A DNA stretch of 21,705 nucleotides, taken from Candidatus Pollutiaquabacter sp. (GTDB lineage Bacteria > Bacteroidota > Bacteroidia > AKYH767-A > 2013-40CM-41-45). Below are positions 1 through 7,540 of this stretch, piece after piece. The stretch lies in NCBI GenBank assembly GCA_903854075.1, contig CAINVI010000384.1, positions 1-21,705 on the forward strand, in the 5' to 3' direction. The first letter of the stretch is position 1; the number at the start of each line of letters is the position of its first letter. The notes beneath the pieces are model-generated. The model made no database searches, was not told where the DNA came from, and saw nothing but the letters and a program-made list of their open reading frames with translations. The translations under genes were made by a program, and so were the position numbers.

Positions 1-1077
1 CAGTTTCTTATAGCTTTTTTCCTTTACAGCTTCGTTCTTATTGGCCAGCTGTCCGCAGGCAGCATCAATATCTTTACCGCGACTACGACGCACATTGACG
101 ATTATTCCTTTTCGTTCCAGATAATTCACAAAAGCTGCGAGTTTGTCTTCCTTCGCATTCACAAATTCTCCGCCGTCAATCGGATTGTATTCGATGATGT
201 TCACCTTGGCTTTCACCTTTCGACAAAAGGCTTCCAGCTCGTGTGCATCTTCCAGGGTGTCGTTGAATCCGTTGAACACGATATATTCGAACGTTACACG
301 CGTCCCCGTCTTTTCGTAAAAATAATGTAAAGCTTCTGCCAAGGCGTCCAGCGTATTGCTTTCGTTGATCGGCATGATGCGATTACGTTTCTCGTCGTTT
401 GCTGCGTGCAGCGAGAGTGCCAGATTGAATTTCACTGCATCGTCACCCAGTTTTCGGATCATCTTCGCGATGCCTGCGGTGCTGACGGTAATCCGTTGCG
501 GTGACATGCCCAATCCATCCGGTGCAGTGATCCGTTCGATGCTTTTCAGCACGTTGGCGTAATTCAGCAGCGGCTCACCCATACCCATATACACAATGTT
601 GCTGAGTGGGATACCATACTTTGTTTCCGACTGTTCGCGTATTAATGCTACCTGGTCGTAGATCTCGTCGGCTTCCAGATTCCGTAATCGCTCAAGTTTT
701 CCGGTCGCACAGAATTTGCAGGTAAGGCTACAGCCCACCTGGGAGGAAACACAAGCTGTCATGCGACTTTCCGTAGGAATCAAGACACCTTCAACAATGT
801 TTCCATCGTGTAGCCGGAAAGCGTTTTTAATGGTTCGGTCACGACTCACCTGAAAGTTGTCTATGGCTACCGCGGGAAGGGAAAATTTTTCAGTAAGCAG
901 CTGCCGTGTTTCGAGCGGCAGGTTGGTCATTGCATCGAACGAACGAGCGCTTTTTTTCCACAGCCATTCCCAAACCTGCTTGGCGCGAAACGCAGGCGCA
1001 CCGGCCGCCGTGAACCAGTCTTTGAGCTGGTCCTGCGTTAATGTCCGGATATTAGGAAGTTGGGCTATTGGCTCCAT
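1..1077 (-). CDS. rlmN: 23S rRNA (adenine-C2)-methyltransferase RlmN, cut by the left edge
   Basis: Radical-SAM enzyme that methylates C2 of A2503 in 23S rRNA, and A37 of some tRNAs, in the cytoplasm. The ATG at 1077 opens a frame of 359 codons that reaches base 1 without a stop. The radical-SAM cluster cysteines are C116, C120 and C123 (CSLTCKFC). The two family cysteines used in methyl transfer are also present: C109 (TACVSSQVGC) and C341 (DIDAACGQL). The conserved MGMGEPL block is present as well. RlmN proteins usually end soon after the ACGQL motif, so probably only a few C-terminal residues are missing. The gene diverges from an amidohydrolase gene, and a perfect Bacteroidota -7 box lies 8 nt upstream of the start, so the messenger may be nearly leaderless. 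The family identification is secure; only the 3' end is unseen. Confidence 0.95.
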   Translation of the reverse strand, partial: MEPIAQLPNIRTLTQDQLKDWFTAAGAPAFRAKQVWEWLWKKSARSFDAMTNLPLETRQLLTEKFSLPAVAIDNFQVSRDRTIKNAFRLHDGNIVEGVLIPTESRMTACVSSQVGCSLTCKFCATGKLERLRNLEADEIYDQVALIREQSETKYGIPLSNIVYMGMGEPLLNYANVLKSIERITAPDGLGMSPQRITVSTAGIAKMIRKLGDDAVKFNLALSLHAANDEKRNRIMPINESNTLDALAEALHYFYEKTGTRVTFEYIVFNGFNDTLEDAHELEAFCRKVKAKVNIIEYNPIDGGEFVNAKEDKLAAFVNYLERKGIIVNVRRSRGKDIDAACGQLANKNEAVKEKSYKKL

Positions 1078-1085
1078 GCAGGTGA

Positions 1086-1093
1086 CAAAGATA
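1086..1093 (-). promoter_or_regulatory. -7 box of the rlmN promoter
   Basis: Read on the minus strand this is TATCTTTG, an exact match to the Bacteroidota -7 consensus TAnnTTTG. It lies 8 nt upstream of the rlmN ATG (1077). It is the last of three CTTTG direct repeats within 20 nt. No clear -33 TTTG element stands at the usual spacing, so the call rests on the -7 box and its position. Transcription would start almost at the start codon. Confidence 0.5.
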
Positions 1094-1123
1094 CAAAGAC
1101 AAAGTGGTAAGATGCAGAAATGG

Positions 1124-1131
1124 TATCTTTA
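1124..1131 (+). promoter_or_regulatory. -7 box of the amidohydrolase promoter
   Basis: TATCTTTA matches the Bacteroidota -7 consensus TAnnTTTG at all but the last position. It stands 7 nt before the ATG at 1139. It mirrors the rlmN box on the other strand, giving two back-to-back promoters in about 60 bp. If it is used, the in-frame ATG at 1112 lies upstream of transcription, which favours 1139 as the start codon. Confidence 0.4.
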
Positions 1132-1138
1132 CAGCAGC

Positions 1139-2356
1139 ATGAAGCGTTTTTTATCGGCAAATGTACTTTATCCGGTTTCTTCACCGGTTATTCCTGACGG
1201 AATACTGGTGCTGGATGGTAATGGCATGGTGTTGGACGTGATTGATCCGCGCATCAATCTAGAATCCGCCACTGCTTTGAAGAGCGCAGGTGTTGTCGAG
1301 TATTTTGACGGAATATTGGTCCCCGGCTTCATTAACGCACATTGTCATTTGGAATTATCACACTTGCGTGGAAAGATCTCCGAAGGAACCGGATTGCCCG
1401 GTTTTTTGAAAGCCGTATCACAGCTTCGGTCCGATGAAGATGAAATTATAATTGAAGCGATGAAAGCAGCGGATCAGGAGATGTCGATGCAAGGAATTGT
1501 AGGAGTTGGCGATATTTCCAATCGTGCTGTTTCCTTGTCGGTAAAACAAAAAAGCGCCATCAAGTACCATACGTTCGTCGAAGTGTTTGACCTGCACCCG
1601 GATTACGCTGTCGAGCGATTTGAGGAAGCGGTGCGGATCCAGGCTGCATTTCGTGATAATGGTCTTTCCGCCAGTGTGGTTCCGCATGCGCCGTATACCG
1701 TTTCGGAAAGGTTGTTGCAGCTGATCGGTCTTCACGCTGAAGTTGCCGGTGATGTATGGTCAATGCATCATTACGAAACAGCTTCGGAACACGACATGTT
1801 TGTCAGTGGTACGGGTGAACTGGTATCTTTTCTCAAAGGCACTGGTCGTTACGACGAGTGGATGGCGAAGGGTGTATCTTCATTGAATTACACCTTACCA
1901 TACTTGCCGGCAAATAGTCCGCTACTGCTCGTTCACAATACCTATGCCGGAGAGGCGGATTTTAATCATGCACAAGCTTTAAGTAATAAAGTATGGTGGT
2001 GCTTGTGTCCTGCAGCGAACCTCTATATTGAAAAACGATTGCCTGCAGTAATGGAGATGGTTGCGAGAAACTTAAAAATAGTTTTAGGAACGGACAGTCT
2101 TTCATCCAATATCCATCTGTCTATCCTGGAAGAAATGAAGTTGTTGACAGGCTATTTTCCTTCGCTTTCTTTTGAGGAAATACTGGCATCCGCCACCCTT
2201 CAGCCCACACATTTTTTCGGTTGGGACAACATGTTGGGCAGCTTTACTGTCGGTAAAAAGCCGGGCGTGAATTTACTTTTTGAGGAACCTTTCCCGCAAT
2301 GGCATGAAAGTGTGTATCGACTTACACCGACCACGCAGGTGCGTAAGATTGTTTAA
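1139..2356 (+). CDS. Metal-dependent amidohydrolase (cytosine deaminase/chlorohydrolase-like superfamily)
   Basis: Predicted cytoplasmic TIM-barrel hydrolase of the COG0402 type, of 405 residues. The metal and catalytic signature is complete: HxH at H68/H70 in NAHCHLEL, H183 in the HAPYT block, H210 with E213 in MHHYET, H266 in LLVHNTY, and D319 in LGTDS. The same open frame extends to 857, but that extension runs antisense through rlmN and is not family-like. I chose the ATG at 1139 because MKRFLSANVLYPV is a typical N-terminus and a -7 box lies just upstream. An in-frame ATG at 1112 is the alternative. The substrate cannot be read from the sequence. Relatives deaminate purine- or pyrimidine-like rings, including aminodeoxyfutalosine in the alternative menaquinone pathway. 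No mqn gene is visible here, so that role is only a possibility. Confidence 0.85.
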   Translation: MKRFLSANVLYPVSSPVIPDGILVLDGNGMVLDVIDPRINLESATALKSAGVVEYFDGILVPGFINAHCHLELSHLRGKISEGTGLPGFLKAVSQLRSDEDEIIIEAMKAADQEMSMQGIVGVGDISNRAVSLSVKQKSAIKYHTFVEVFDLHPDYAVERFEEAVRIQAAFRDNGLSASVVPHAPYTVSERLLQLIGLHAEVAGDVWSMHHYETASEHDMFVSGTGELVSFLKGTGRYDEWMAKGVSSLNYTLPYLPANSPLLLVHNTYAGEADFNHAQALSNKVWWCLCPAANLYIEKRLPAVMEMVARNLKIVLGTDSLSSNIHLSILEEMKLLTGYFPSLSFEEILASATLQPTHFFGWDNMLGSFTVGKKPGVNLLFEEPFPQWHESVYRLTPTTQVRKIV

Positions 2357-2386
2357 AGCTTGTCGCAATATTCATCGTGTTTACCA

Positions 2387-2418
2387 TTTTGATTTTTAAT
2401 TTAGAGGCATTATTGTTA
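2387..2418 (+). promoter_or_regulatory. Possible promoter of the serine hydrolase gene
   Basis: TTTTG at 2387-2391 is followed after exactly 19 nt by TATTGTTA at 2411-2418. The spacing fits a Bacteroidota -33/-7 pair, but the -7 element has two mismatches to TAnnTTTG. The gene start is 33 nt further on, at 2452. Confidence 0.3.
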
Positions 2419-2451
2419 AATAGCTTACCTGTTTACTATTAATAATTCAGA

Positions 2452-3528
2452 ATGCCGAATAAGTTATCGAGGAAGGTGGTCAAGTTGGTGCTACTTCCTC
2501 TGCTCGTAATCAACGCATTGGTCTGGTATTTTTTTCTTACAGAAAAGCAGTCCGCAGAATCTCCTAAAAAAGAACAATTAGCGTGTGAGGTGAAAGGATT
2601 TCGAAGATCCGGTTATAAGTTCACCAAGCCATTGCTTATGTTGGACAGAACCTGTGATGATCCTTCCTTGGATCCGTTACGTGATAAAATCGTTTCCTTG
2701 CTGGGTAGTTTGAAACAACAAGGATATATGGATCGCGTTTCGGTCTATTTCCGTTTACTCGACACGGGTCGTAATTTTTCGTTAAACGACGAGCAGTACA
2801 GTCCCGGAAGTATGATGAAGGTGATGACCTTGATCACTTATTTGAAAGATGCTGAAGTGGATCGAGGAATCTTATCAAGAGTTATCCCGTTTGATCATCG
2901 GTTTTCCGATATGCCAACTCAGGAGATCACTTCCGGAAAAGGAATTGTCTTTGGTAAATCATATACAGTTGATGACTTATTGAAGAAGATGATTATCGAG
3001 TCCGATAATGATGCCACCGCGTTACTTAATGAGCGTATAGACATGAAGGTCTATAGTCAGGTGTTGTCAGCGTTGGCATTGTCGATTCCTGATCCCCACC
3101 AGAACGATTATCCGCTTACCGCCGAAGAGATGAGTCGGTTTTTCCGGTTGTTATACAACTCCACTTTTTTGTCGCCGGAAATGTCTGACAAAGCGCTGGA
3201 ATTGCTGACGCAAAGTAATTTCAACAACGGTTTATGCCGCGATATCGGATCACAGGTAATGGTAGCCCACAAGTTCGGGGAAAAAAATCAGCCGCCTGCT
3301 TTTCAGCTCCACGAGGCCGGCATTTTCTTCACCGGCAATATGGATTATGTACTGGTAGTCATGACGGAAGTAAAAGACCAGCAGCGACTGGCAGAGGTGC
3401 TGGCACGTGTCAGTAAGCTGATTTTGGACGATATGGTCGGCAATTATGGCCTTATCCTGTCCGATAATCCGGCACTCACCGAGCAAAAGCAGCCTTCCAA
3501 TGTGTTGGTAAGGCCCTCTTTTTTGTGA
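2452..3528 (+). CDS. Class A beta-lactamase-like serine hydrolase, membrane-anchored
   Basis: Penicillin-recognising serine hydrolase (beta-lactamase2-type fold), 358 residues. A basic start followed by a hydrophobic segment at about residues 10-29 suggests an N-terminal membrane anchor with the enzyme outside the inner membrane. The catalytic SxxK is S120-M-M-K123 and the SDN triad is S184-D185-N186. The third motif is K274-F275-G276, where class A enzymes usually have KTG. I could not place a convincing omega-loop glutamate (Glu166 equivalent), so true beta-lactam hydrolysis is doubtful. A peptidoglycan-related or other esterase/peptidase role is as likely. A gap of 150 bp separates it from a LysM D,D-carboxypeptidase, so two penicillin-interacting enzymes sit side by side. 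The family call is firm; the substrate is not known. Confidence 0.8.
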   Translation: MPNKLSRKVVKLVLLPLLVINALVWYFFLTEKQSAESPKKEQLACEVKGFRRSGYKFTKPLLMLDRTCDDPSLDPLRDKIVSLLGSLKQQGYMDRVSVYFRLLDTGRNFSLNDEQYSPGSMMKVMTLITYLKDAEVDRGILSRVIPFDHRFSDMPTQEITSGKGIVFGKSYTVDDLLKKMIIESDNDATALLNERIDMKVYSQVLSALALSIPDPHQNDYPLTAEEMSRFFRLLYNSTFLSPEMSDKALELLTQSNFNNGLCRDIGSQVMVAHKFGEKNQPPAFQLHEAGIFFTGNMDYVLVVMTEVKDQQRLAEVLARVSKLILDDMVGNYGLILSDNPALTEQKQPSNVLVRPSFL

Positions 3529-3614
3529 TTTTTGCATGAATTTGGTAAAACTTCATGGAATTTTTCGCCGGAAGCAACGTTTTTTAACGAAATTAGTATA
3601 CCTGTAGGTGAAAG

Positions 3615-3658
3615 AAATAGGTTGATTTTATCCGCATTTTCAGCGAGGATCAACTATT
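3615..3658 (+). other. Imperfect hairpin in the leader of the carboxypeptidase gene
   Basis: GTTGAT at 3621-3626 pairs with ATCAAC at 3649-3654. The pairing extends outward through AAATAG and TATTT with one bulge. Inside, ATCCGC and GCGAGGAT can form a second set of pairs. The structure ends about 20 nt before the ATG at 3679. There is no T-run, so it does not look like a terminator. A leader or operator role is inference. Confidence 0.3.
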
Positions 3659-3678
3659 TTAACCGAAAGCTCTAAGAA

Positions 3679-5199
3679 ATGTCCGGCATAGCCATCATAC
3701 GATCTGTCGTGCGCAACTACCTGAAAGGAATTAGTTTCCTGATGGTGGTATTGGGCTTTTCGTTGCAGGCCTCAGCCGCTGATACATCCAATGTATTGCC
3801 CACCGCGCTTTCGAACGCCGTCATTGACCGGCACAATCTTATTCCGTACCAGGAACATGAGGTGAAAGCCGGATTATTATACGATGCCGTCAATAAGAAA
3901 ATTGTCTGGCAGAAGAATATGGACATGCAGCTGCCGATTGCGTCCCTCACCAAAATGATGGTCGCGCTATTAGCAGTGGAGGATATCCGTGCCGGAAAAT
4001 TCTTTTGGGCTGAAAATGTTTGCTGGGTTCGTCAGACAGCAATAGGCCGTCGTTCCAAGCGTCGCATCATTCGCACAGCCGTGAATTATTCGCTTCAGGA
4101 TGTGGTCAAAGCAACGATGATTGCTTCCAACAACGAATGTGCAGAGCAGTTGGCGCGATTCATTGGTTGTGGCGATCTTGCTTCCACCATTCAGCGTATG
4201 AATGATCGTGCCCGGGAATTGGGTATGAATAATACGTATTACGGCAACCCTTCCGGTTTACCGGCAGCTTCGGCATCCCTGGATAATTCTTCTACACCTT
4301 TGGATCAGCTGATACTTGGGTTGGAGCTACTGAAATACGATGAATTGTTGGAAATCTCCGGCATGGGATATGCAGAAGTGAACAACGGCAAATCGACCAG
4401 TGTACTCCGCAATCATAATGGGTTAACCATTCAGCACACCGGCGAAGTAGATGGCTTAAAAACAGGTTATACGCGCCGCGCAGGATTCTGCTTGGTAGGT
4501 ACGACTTCGAAGTGCGATCATCGTCTTGTCAGTGTAGTGCTGGGTTGCCGAGGACCACAGATTCGTAATGATGTCGTGCGTACGATGTTCAATGCTTATT
4601 ATACGTCTATCGGATTGGATCCGATTGGCAATTATTGTGGCGCTCCCGGCTATCGTATTACTCCCGGCGAAGAGGACTCCAGTTTTACCATGGCCGGCGA
4701 ATGGGTGACTATTCGTGAAAAAGTCCGCAAGACGCACACGGTGCGGAGCGGTGAAAATCTTTCCCGACTGGCCGAACGGTATGGATGCAGCATGAGTCAG
4801 CTGCGCACTTGGAACAAAGGAAAGATACCATCGTCCGGACAAATCATGGCCGGACAGAAGTTAGCGTTCTATACTACAGCTTCCAGAAAGGTCTGGATTG
4901 CACGACCGGCCAATGGAACGGAGGAGGAAGAGGATAAACCGTTATTGGTAAACAGTACGGTGGATGAACAAGGAAATGTCATTGCTGCTAAGCCGGTGGA
5001 AACATCGGTGAAGCCCAAGCCGTTAATAGTACCGCAACAAAATTATTTATACCACATTGTGGCGCCCGGCGATACACTTTACTCTATTGCCCGCAAATAC
5101 GGCGACACTTCGGTGGATCAGCTTAAGGACCTTAATAATATCCGCGACACACGTTCCCTCCAGCCGGGTATGAAGATTAAGGTGAAAGTGGAAGGTTGA
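3679..5199 (+). CDS. D-alanyl-D-alanine carboxypeptidase (peptidase S11) with two LysM domains
   Basis: Exported enzyme of 506 residues that should remove the terminal D-Ala from peptidoglycan stem peptides. A signal peptide at about residues 1-33 ends in QASA-A. The S11 catalytic set is complete: S89-L-T-K92, S150-N-N152 and K261-T-G263 (DGLKTGYTRRAG). Two LysM modules follow, at about 352-398 (HTVRSGENLS, LAERYG) and about 456-504 (YHIVAPGDTL, ARKYGD), joined by an acidic, then Pro/Lys-containing linker. LysM binds the N-acetylglucosamine parts of glycan, so the enzyme is probably tethered to the wall it trims. Housekeeping DacA/DacC-type enzymes lack LysM, so this is a Bacteroidota-style architecture. 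It lies between a beta-lactamase-like hydrolase and an exported DUF4468-type protein. Identification is firm; the specific dac paralogue is not assigned. Confidence 0.92.
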   Translation: MSGIAIIRSVVRNYLKGISFLMVVLGFSLQASAADTSNVLPTALSNAVIDRHNLIPYQEHEVKAGLLYDAVNKKIVWQKNMDMQLPIASLTKMMVALLAVEDIRAGKFFWAENVCWVRQTAIGRRSKRRIIRTAVNYSLQDVVKATMIASNNECAEQLARFIGCGDLASTIQRMNDRARELGMNNTYYGNPSGLPAASASLDNSSTPLDQLILGLELLKYDELLEISGMGYAEVNNGKSTSVLRNHNGLTIQHTGEVDGLKTGYTRRAGFCLVGTTSKCDHRLVSVVLGCRGPQIRNDVVRTMFNAYYTSIGLDPIGNYCGAPGYRITPGEEDSSFTMAGEWVTIREKVRKTHTVRSGENLSRLAERYGCSMSQLRTWNKGKIPSSGQIMAGQKLAFYTTASRKVWIARPANGTEEEEDKPLLVNSTVDEQGNVIAAKPVETSVKPKPLIVPQQNYLYHIVAPGDTLYSIARKYGDTSVDQLKDLNNIRDTRSLQPGMKIKVKVEG

Positions 5200-5248
5200 T
5201 CTTTTCTCCGCAACTTTTTTACTAGTTTTACAGGAAGAATATTTTTCC

Positions 5249-5812
5249 ATGAAGAAGCTCTTCTTTCTCTTACTCGTCTGCTTGTTTACGCATCTTGCAG
5301 GTGCACAGAAAAACGTATCCGCTCCAACGGTATCGTTGCCCATTGATTCTGTGACCCGTTTGATTACCTACGAAGGTGTTATCGAGGTAAAGGGTGTTGC
5401 GGCCGATGATTTGTATCGTCGCATGCAACAGTGGTTTGGTTCGTTTTATAAGAACCCGGGAGAAGTCGTTCGGGAGAATGATTCTGTCAAGTATAAAATG
5501 ATGGGTAAACCGCGCTTCCGGATTTCCAATCCTCCGGACAAATCCGGATTGAAGACCGACGCAGGAATTGTTCAGTATTCAATTCAGGTAGCAGCCAAAG
5601 AGGGCAGGTTTCGTTACGAAATCACGGAGTATAACTGGAAACAGTTATCCTATTATCCGTGTGAACGTTGGATGGACACGAAGTCCCAGTCGTGGGTTCC
5701 TGCGTATAATGCCTATATGGAACAATTGGATAAGTACACCAAGGACTTGATTAACAATCTTCATCAGGAACTTTCACACGCAAAGCCGGTGAAAGATCGT
5801 GATGACTGGTAA
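5249..5812 (+). CDS. Exported DUF4468-like protein
   Basis: A protein of 187 residues with a clear signal peptide at about 1-20 (MKKLFFLLLVCLF then AGAQ). The mature N-terminal block, LPIDSVTRLITYEGV followed by EVKGV and LYRRMQQWF, is the hallmark of the DUF4468 family, found in Bacteroidota envelope and lipoprotein-like proteins. No lipobox cysteine follows the signal peptide, so it should be periplasmic. A later part rich in aromatic and charged residues (KYKMMGKPRFRI, YSIQVAAKEGRFRYEIT) looks like alternating beta strands. There is no known biochemical function for the family. It begins 49 nt after the carboxypeptidase stop and may share its transcript. It converges with ispD across 31 nt. 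The start at 5249 gives the complete signal peptide. Confidence 0.7.
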   Translation: MKKLFFLLLVCLFTHLAGAQKNVSAPTVSLPIDSVTRLITYEGVIEVKGVAADDLYRRMQQWFGSFYKNPGEVVRENDSVKYKMMGKPRFRISNPPDKSGLKTDAGIVQYSIQVAAKEGRFRYEITEYNWKQLSYYPCERWMDTKSQSWVPAYNAYMEQLDKYTKDLINNLHQELSHAKPVKDRDDW

Positions 5813-5843
5813 TCGTAAACGCGTCAATTTACCGCAGCGAAAA

Positions 5844-6509
5844 TCATTCGCCAGACAAAGCAGCGGCAACGCGCAGGTCTTCCGGAAAAGTAATTTTAAT
5901 GTTCCAGCGTTCTCCTTCCGTGAGGTGAACGTTAACGCCACTTTTTTCAAGTACGGTGGCATCATCCGTGAACGAGGGGTCGTCCGGTCCGCTAAAAGCA
6001 GCATCGATATACGCGGCGCTGAAGCATTGCGGAGTTTGTACAAGTAGAAAGCGGGAGCGATCCTCGGCGTTAGAATGTTCCCCCGACCGACTGCGTACCG
6101 ATTCAGGAACGGTGATAACCGGAATGGCACTTCCGAATCGCTGTGCGTCTGAAATACAGCGATGGATCAGTGCTGTTGATACCAGCGGACGCACACCGTC
6201 GTGTACAGCGACAATTTCAGTATCGCGGGAAACTTGGCGAAGTCCGTTTTGTACCGACAGGTAGCGCGTTGCACCGCCGGCAACTACGTGATGCGAGAGG
6301 GTGAAATTAAATTCGCTGACAAACGTCTTCCATGTTTCAATTTGATCGGCCGGCAATACTACAATTCGTTCGCTGACAGTCTGAAATTTTTCCAACGTGT
6401 GCATCAGTATCGGACGGCCGTTTACTAATAGAAATTGTTTGGGAATTGCGGCGCCCATGCGGGTGCCGGAACCGCCGGCTACGATGACAGCTGTGCTCTT
6501 TATATTCAT
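5844..6509 (-). CDS. ispD: 2-C-methyl-D-erythritol 4-phosphate cytidylyltransferase
   Basis: Cytoplasmic MEP-pathway enzyme that joins CTP and methylerythritol 4-phosphate to give CDP-methylerythritol for isoprenoid synthesis. The length of 221 residues is normal. The nucleotide-binding signature AVIVAGGSGTRMG is followed by PKQFLLVNGRPIL. VHDGVRPLV, FTDDATVLEKSG and the C-terminal WNIKITFPEDL are also as expected for IspD, including the lysine of NIKIT. Its ATG overlaps the stop codon of the upstream wzz-like gene by 4 nt (ATGA), so translation is probably coupled and the two are co-transcribed. Isoprenoids supply the undecaprenyl carrier on which Wzy/Wzz polysaccharides are built. That gives a plausible reason for the pairing, but it is inference. 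Confidence 0.95.
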   Translation of the reverse strand: MNIKSTAVIVAGGSGTRMGAAIPKQFLLVNGRPILMHTLEKFQTVSERIVVLPADQIETWKTFVSEFNFTLSHHVVAGGATRYLSVQNGLRQVSRDTEIVAVHDGVRPLVSTALIHRCISDAQRFGSAIPVITVPESVRSRSGEHSNAEDRSRFLLVQTPQCFSAAYIDAAFSGPDDPSFTDDATVLEKSGVNVHLTEGERWNIKITFPEDLRVAAALSGE

Positions 6510-7438
6510 TGATTTTTATTCTTCGATAAGAAAGAGTAATGTTCTTTGTACTGTAATCGTAAGTAAGTGAATAGCACCTGTAGAAATGAACAAAGCAGTA
6601 CTGCCAGCAAACTAATACCGATTGAAGGTAGCAATAACGAATCTCCCGAAGGCAGCGCCCGCTGTTGTTGTACTATCGTAGGCGAATTGGACTCTTTTAG
6701 CGCTTCCAGGATAAACTGTTGCTCGCGTACTGTACTGGAAAATTCGTCTACAGTGCGACTAAGTTGATGAACAGCCTGCGACAATTCGTTTTCTGACGAC
6801 TTGACAGTGTTAGATTCAGTAGCAGGAAAACGATTAAGTATAGATTCGAGCGCGATCCTTCGCGCAGCGAAGATGTCTGACAACTTCGCGTACGTTTTTT
6901 CATATACATTAACCCGCTTACGTTGAATCACCAAGAGTTGTTTGCGATTCAATTCGTTCGCATACGTAGCAATTTCGTTGGCCATTTCATAGGCTACGTA
7001 GCGATAAGCGTCTCTCACGGTTATCGTTACGGAATTATACGGTGTTTTTTTTACGTCTATTTTTGAACGAAGCCTACGGATTACTTTTTCGTAACGAAAT
7101 TCTGCAGTCGTATCGATACCGTAGTGTGTGTAAAGCTTGAATCGTCTTATTAAGTGGTCATACATCTCCGTGGAATTCACGACTTGTAACACTCGGTTGA
7201 ATTGGTCCGTCGGCATCAGGTAATCCGGCAACGATTTTTCCGGACCGCGACCGTCGTATTTCAAGCCGTCAATCACTACAATAGTAGTTGAAGAAGTGTA
7301 CGACAACACATAATAGCGGAAGAACCAAACCGAGGCAGTGAAAACAAGCAGCAGTACAAGCAAATGCCGCCATTTTTTTTCGGACAGCGCCATGAGCAAC
7401 TCCCCTGTGGAAATAGAGCGATGGGAAGTCTCGTTCAT
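6506..7438 (-). CDS. Wzz-like polysaccharide chain-length determinant / co-polymerase
   Basis: Inner-membrane protein of 310 residues with Wzz topology. A first membrane helix lies at about residues 24-46, followed by a periplasmic region of about 220 residues with a helical, coiled-coil-prone part at about 150-245. A second helix lies at about 268-295, with a short basic cytoplasmic tail (LSKNKNQ). No Walker motifs or tyrosine-rich tail are present, so it is not fused to a BY-kinase. The classical proline-rich motif beside the second helix is not obvious. It diverges from a Wzy/WaaL-type polymerase gene, which supports a role in setting polysaccharide length. A TTG start at 7477 is possible but lies inside the -7 box at 7475-7482, so the ATG at 7438 is preferred. 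The fold assignment rests on topology and context. Confidence 0.65.
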   Translation of the reverse strand: MNETSHRSISTGELLMALSEKKWRHLLVLLLVFTASVWFFRYYVLSYTSSTTIVVIDGLKYDGRGPEKSLPDYLMPTDQFNRVLQVVNSTEMYDHLIRRFKLYTHYGIDTTAEFRYEKVIRRLRSKIDVKKTPYNSVTITVRDAYRYVAYEMANEIATYANELNRKQLLVIQRKRVNVYEKTYAKLSDIFAARRIALESILNRFPATESNTVKSSENELSQAVHQLSRTVDEFSSTVREQQFILEALKESNSPTIVQQQRALPSGDSLLLPSIGISLLAVLLCSFLQVLFTYLRLQYKEHYSFLSKNKNQ

Positions 7439-7474
7439 GCGATGGCTAGTCAGGATTTTATAGGGTAATGTTAG

Positions 7475-7482
7475 CAAATTTA
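7475..7482 (-). promoter_or_regulatory. -7 box of the wzz-ispD promoter
   Basis: Read on the minus strand this is TAAATTTG, an exact TAnnTTTG match, 36 nt upstream of the ATG at 7438. No good -33 TTTG was found at 19-21 nt; a TTG at about 23 nt is the nearest. It would drive the wzz-like gene and ispD. Confidence 0.45.
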
Positions 7483-7540
7483 GCGGTAGAAATCCAGAAA
7501 ATAATCAATACTATTGCTTTACCAGCAGCTCTCAGAAACG

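Noticed and set aside
857..1138. N-terminal extension of the amidohydrolase frame by 94 codons
   Set aside because: Most of it runs antisense through rlmN and is unlike any amidohydrolase N-terminus; family-like sequence begins at the ATG at 1139.
2452..3528. Calling the first serine hydrolase an antibiotic-resistance beta-lactamase
   Set aside because: The KFG motif and the lack of an evident Glu166 equivalent do not support beta-lactam hydrolysis.
4456..4842. 128-codon minus-strand open frame inside the carboxypeptidase gene
   Set aside because: It is antisense to catalytic and LysM coding sequence, and its translation shows no domain; it is a shadow frame.
7439..7477. Upstream TTG start for the Wzz-like gene
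   Set aside because: The TTG lies inside an exact -7 promoter box; the ATG at 7438 gives a normal short cytoplasmic tail before the first helix.
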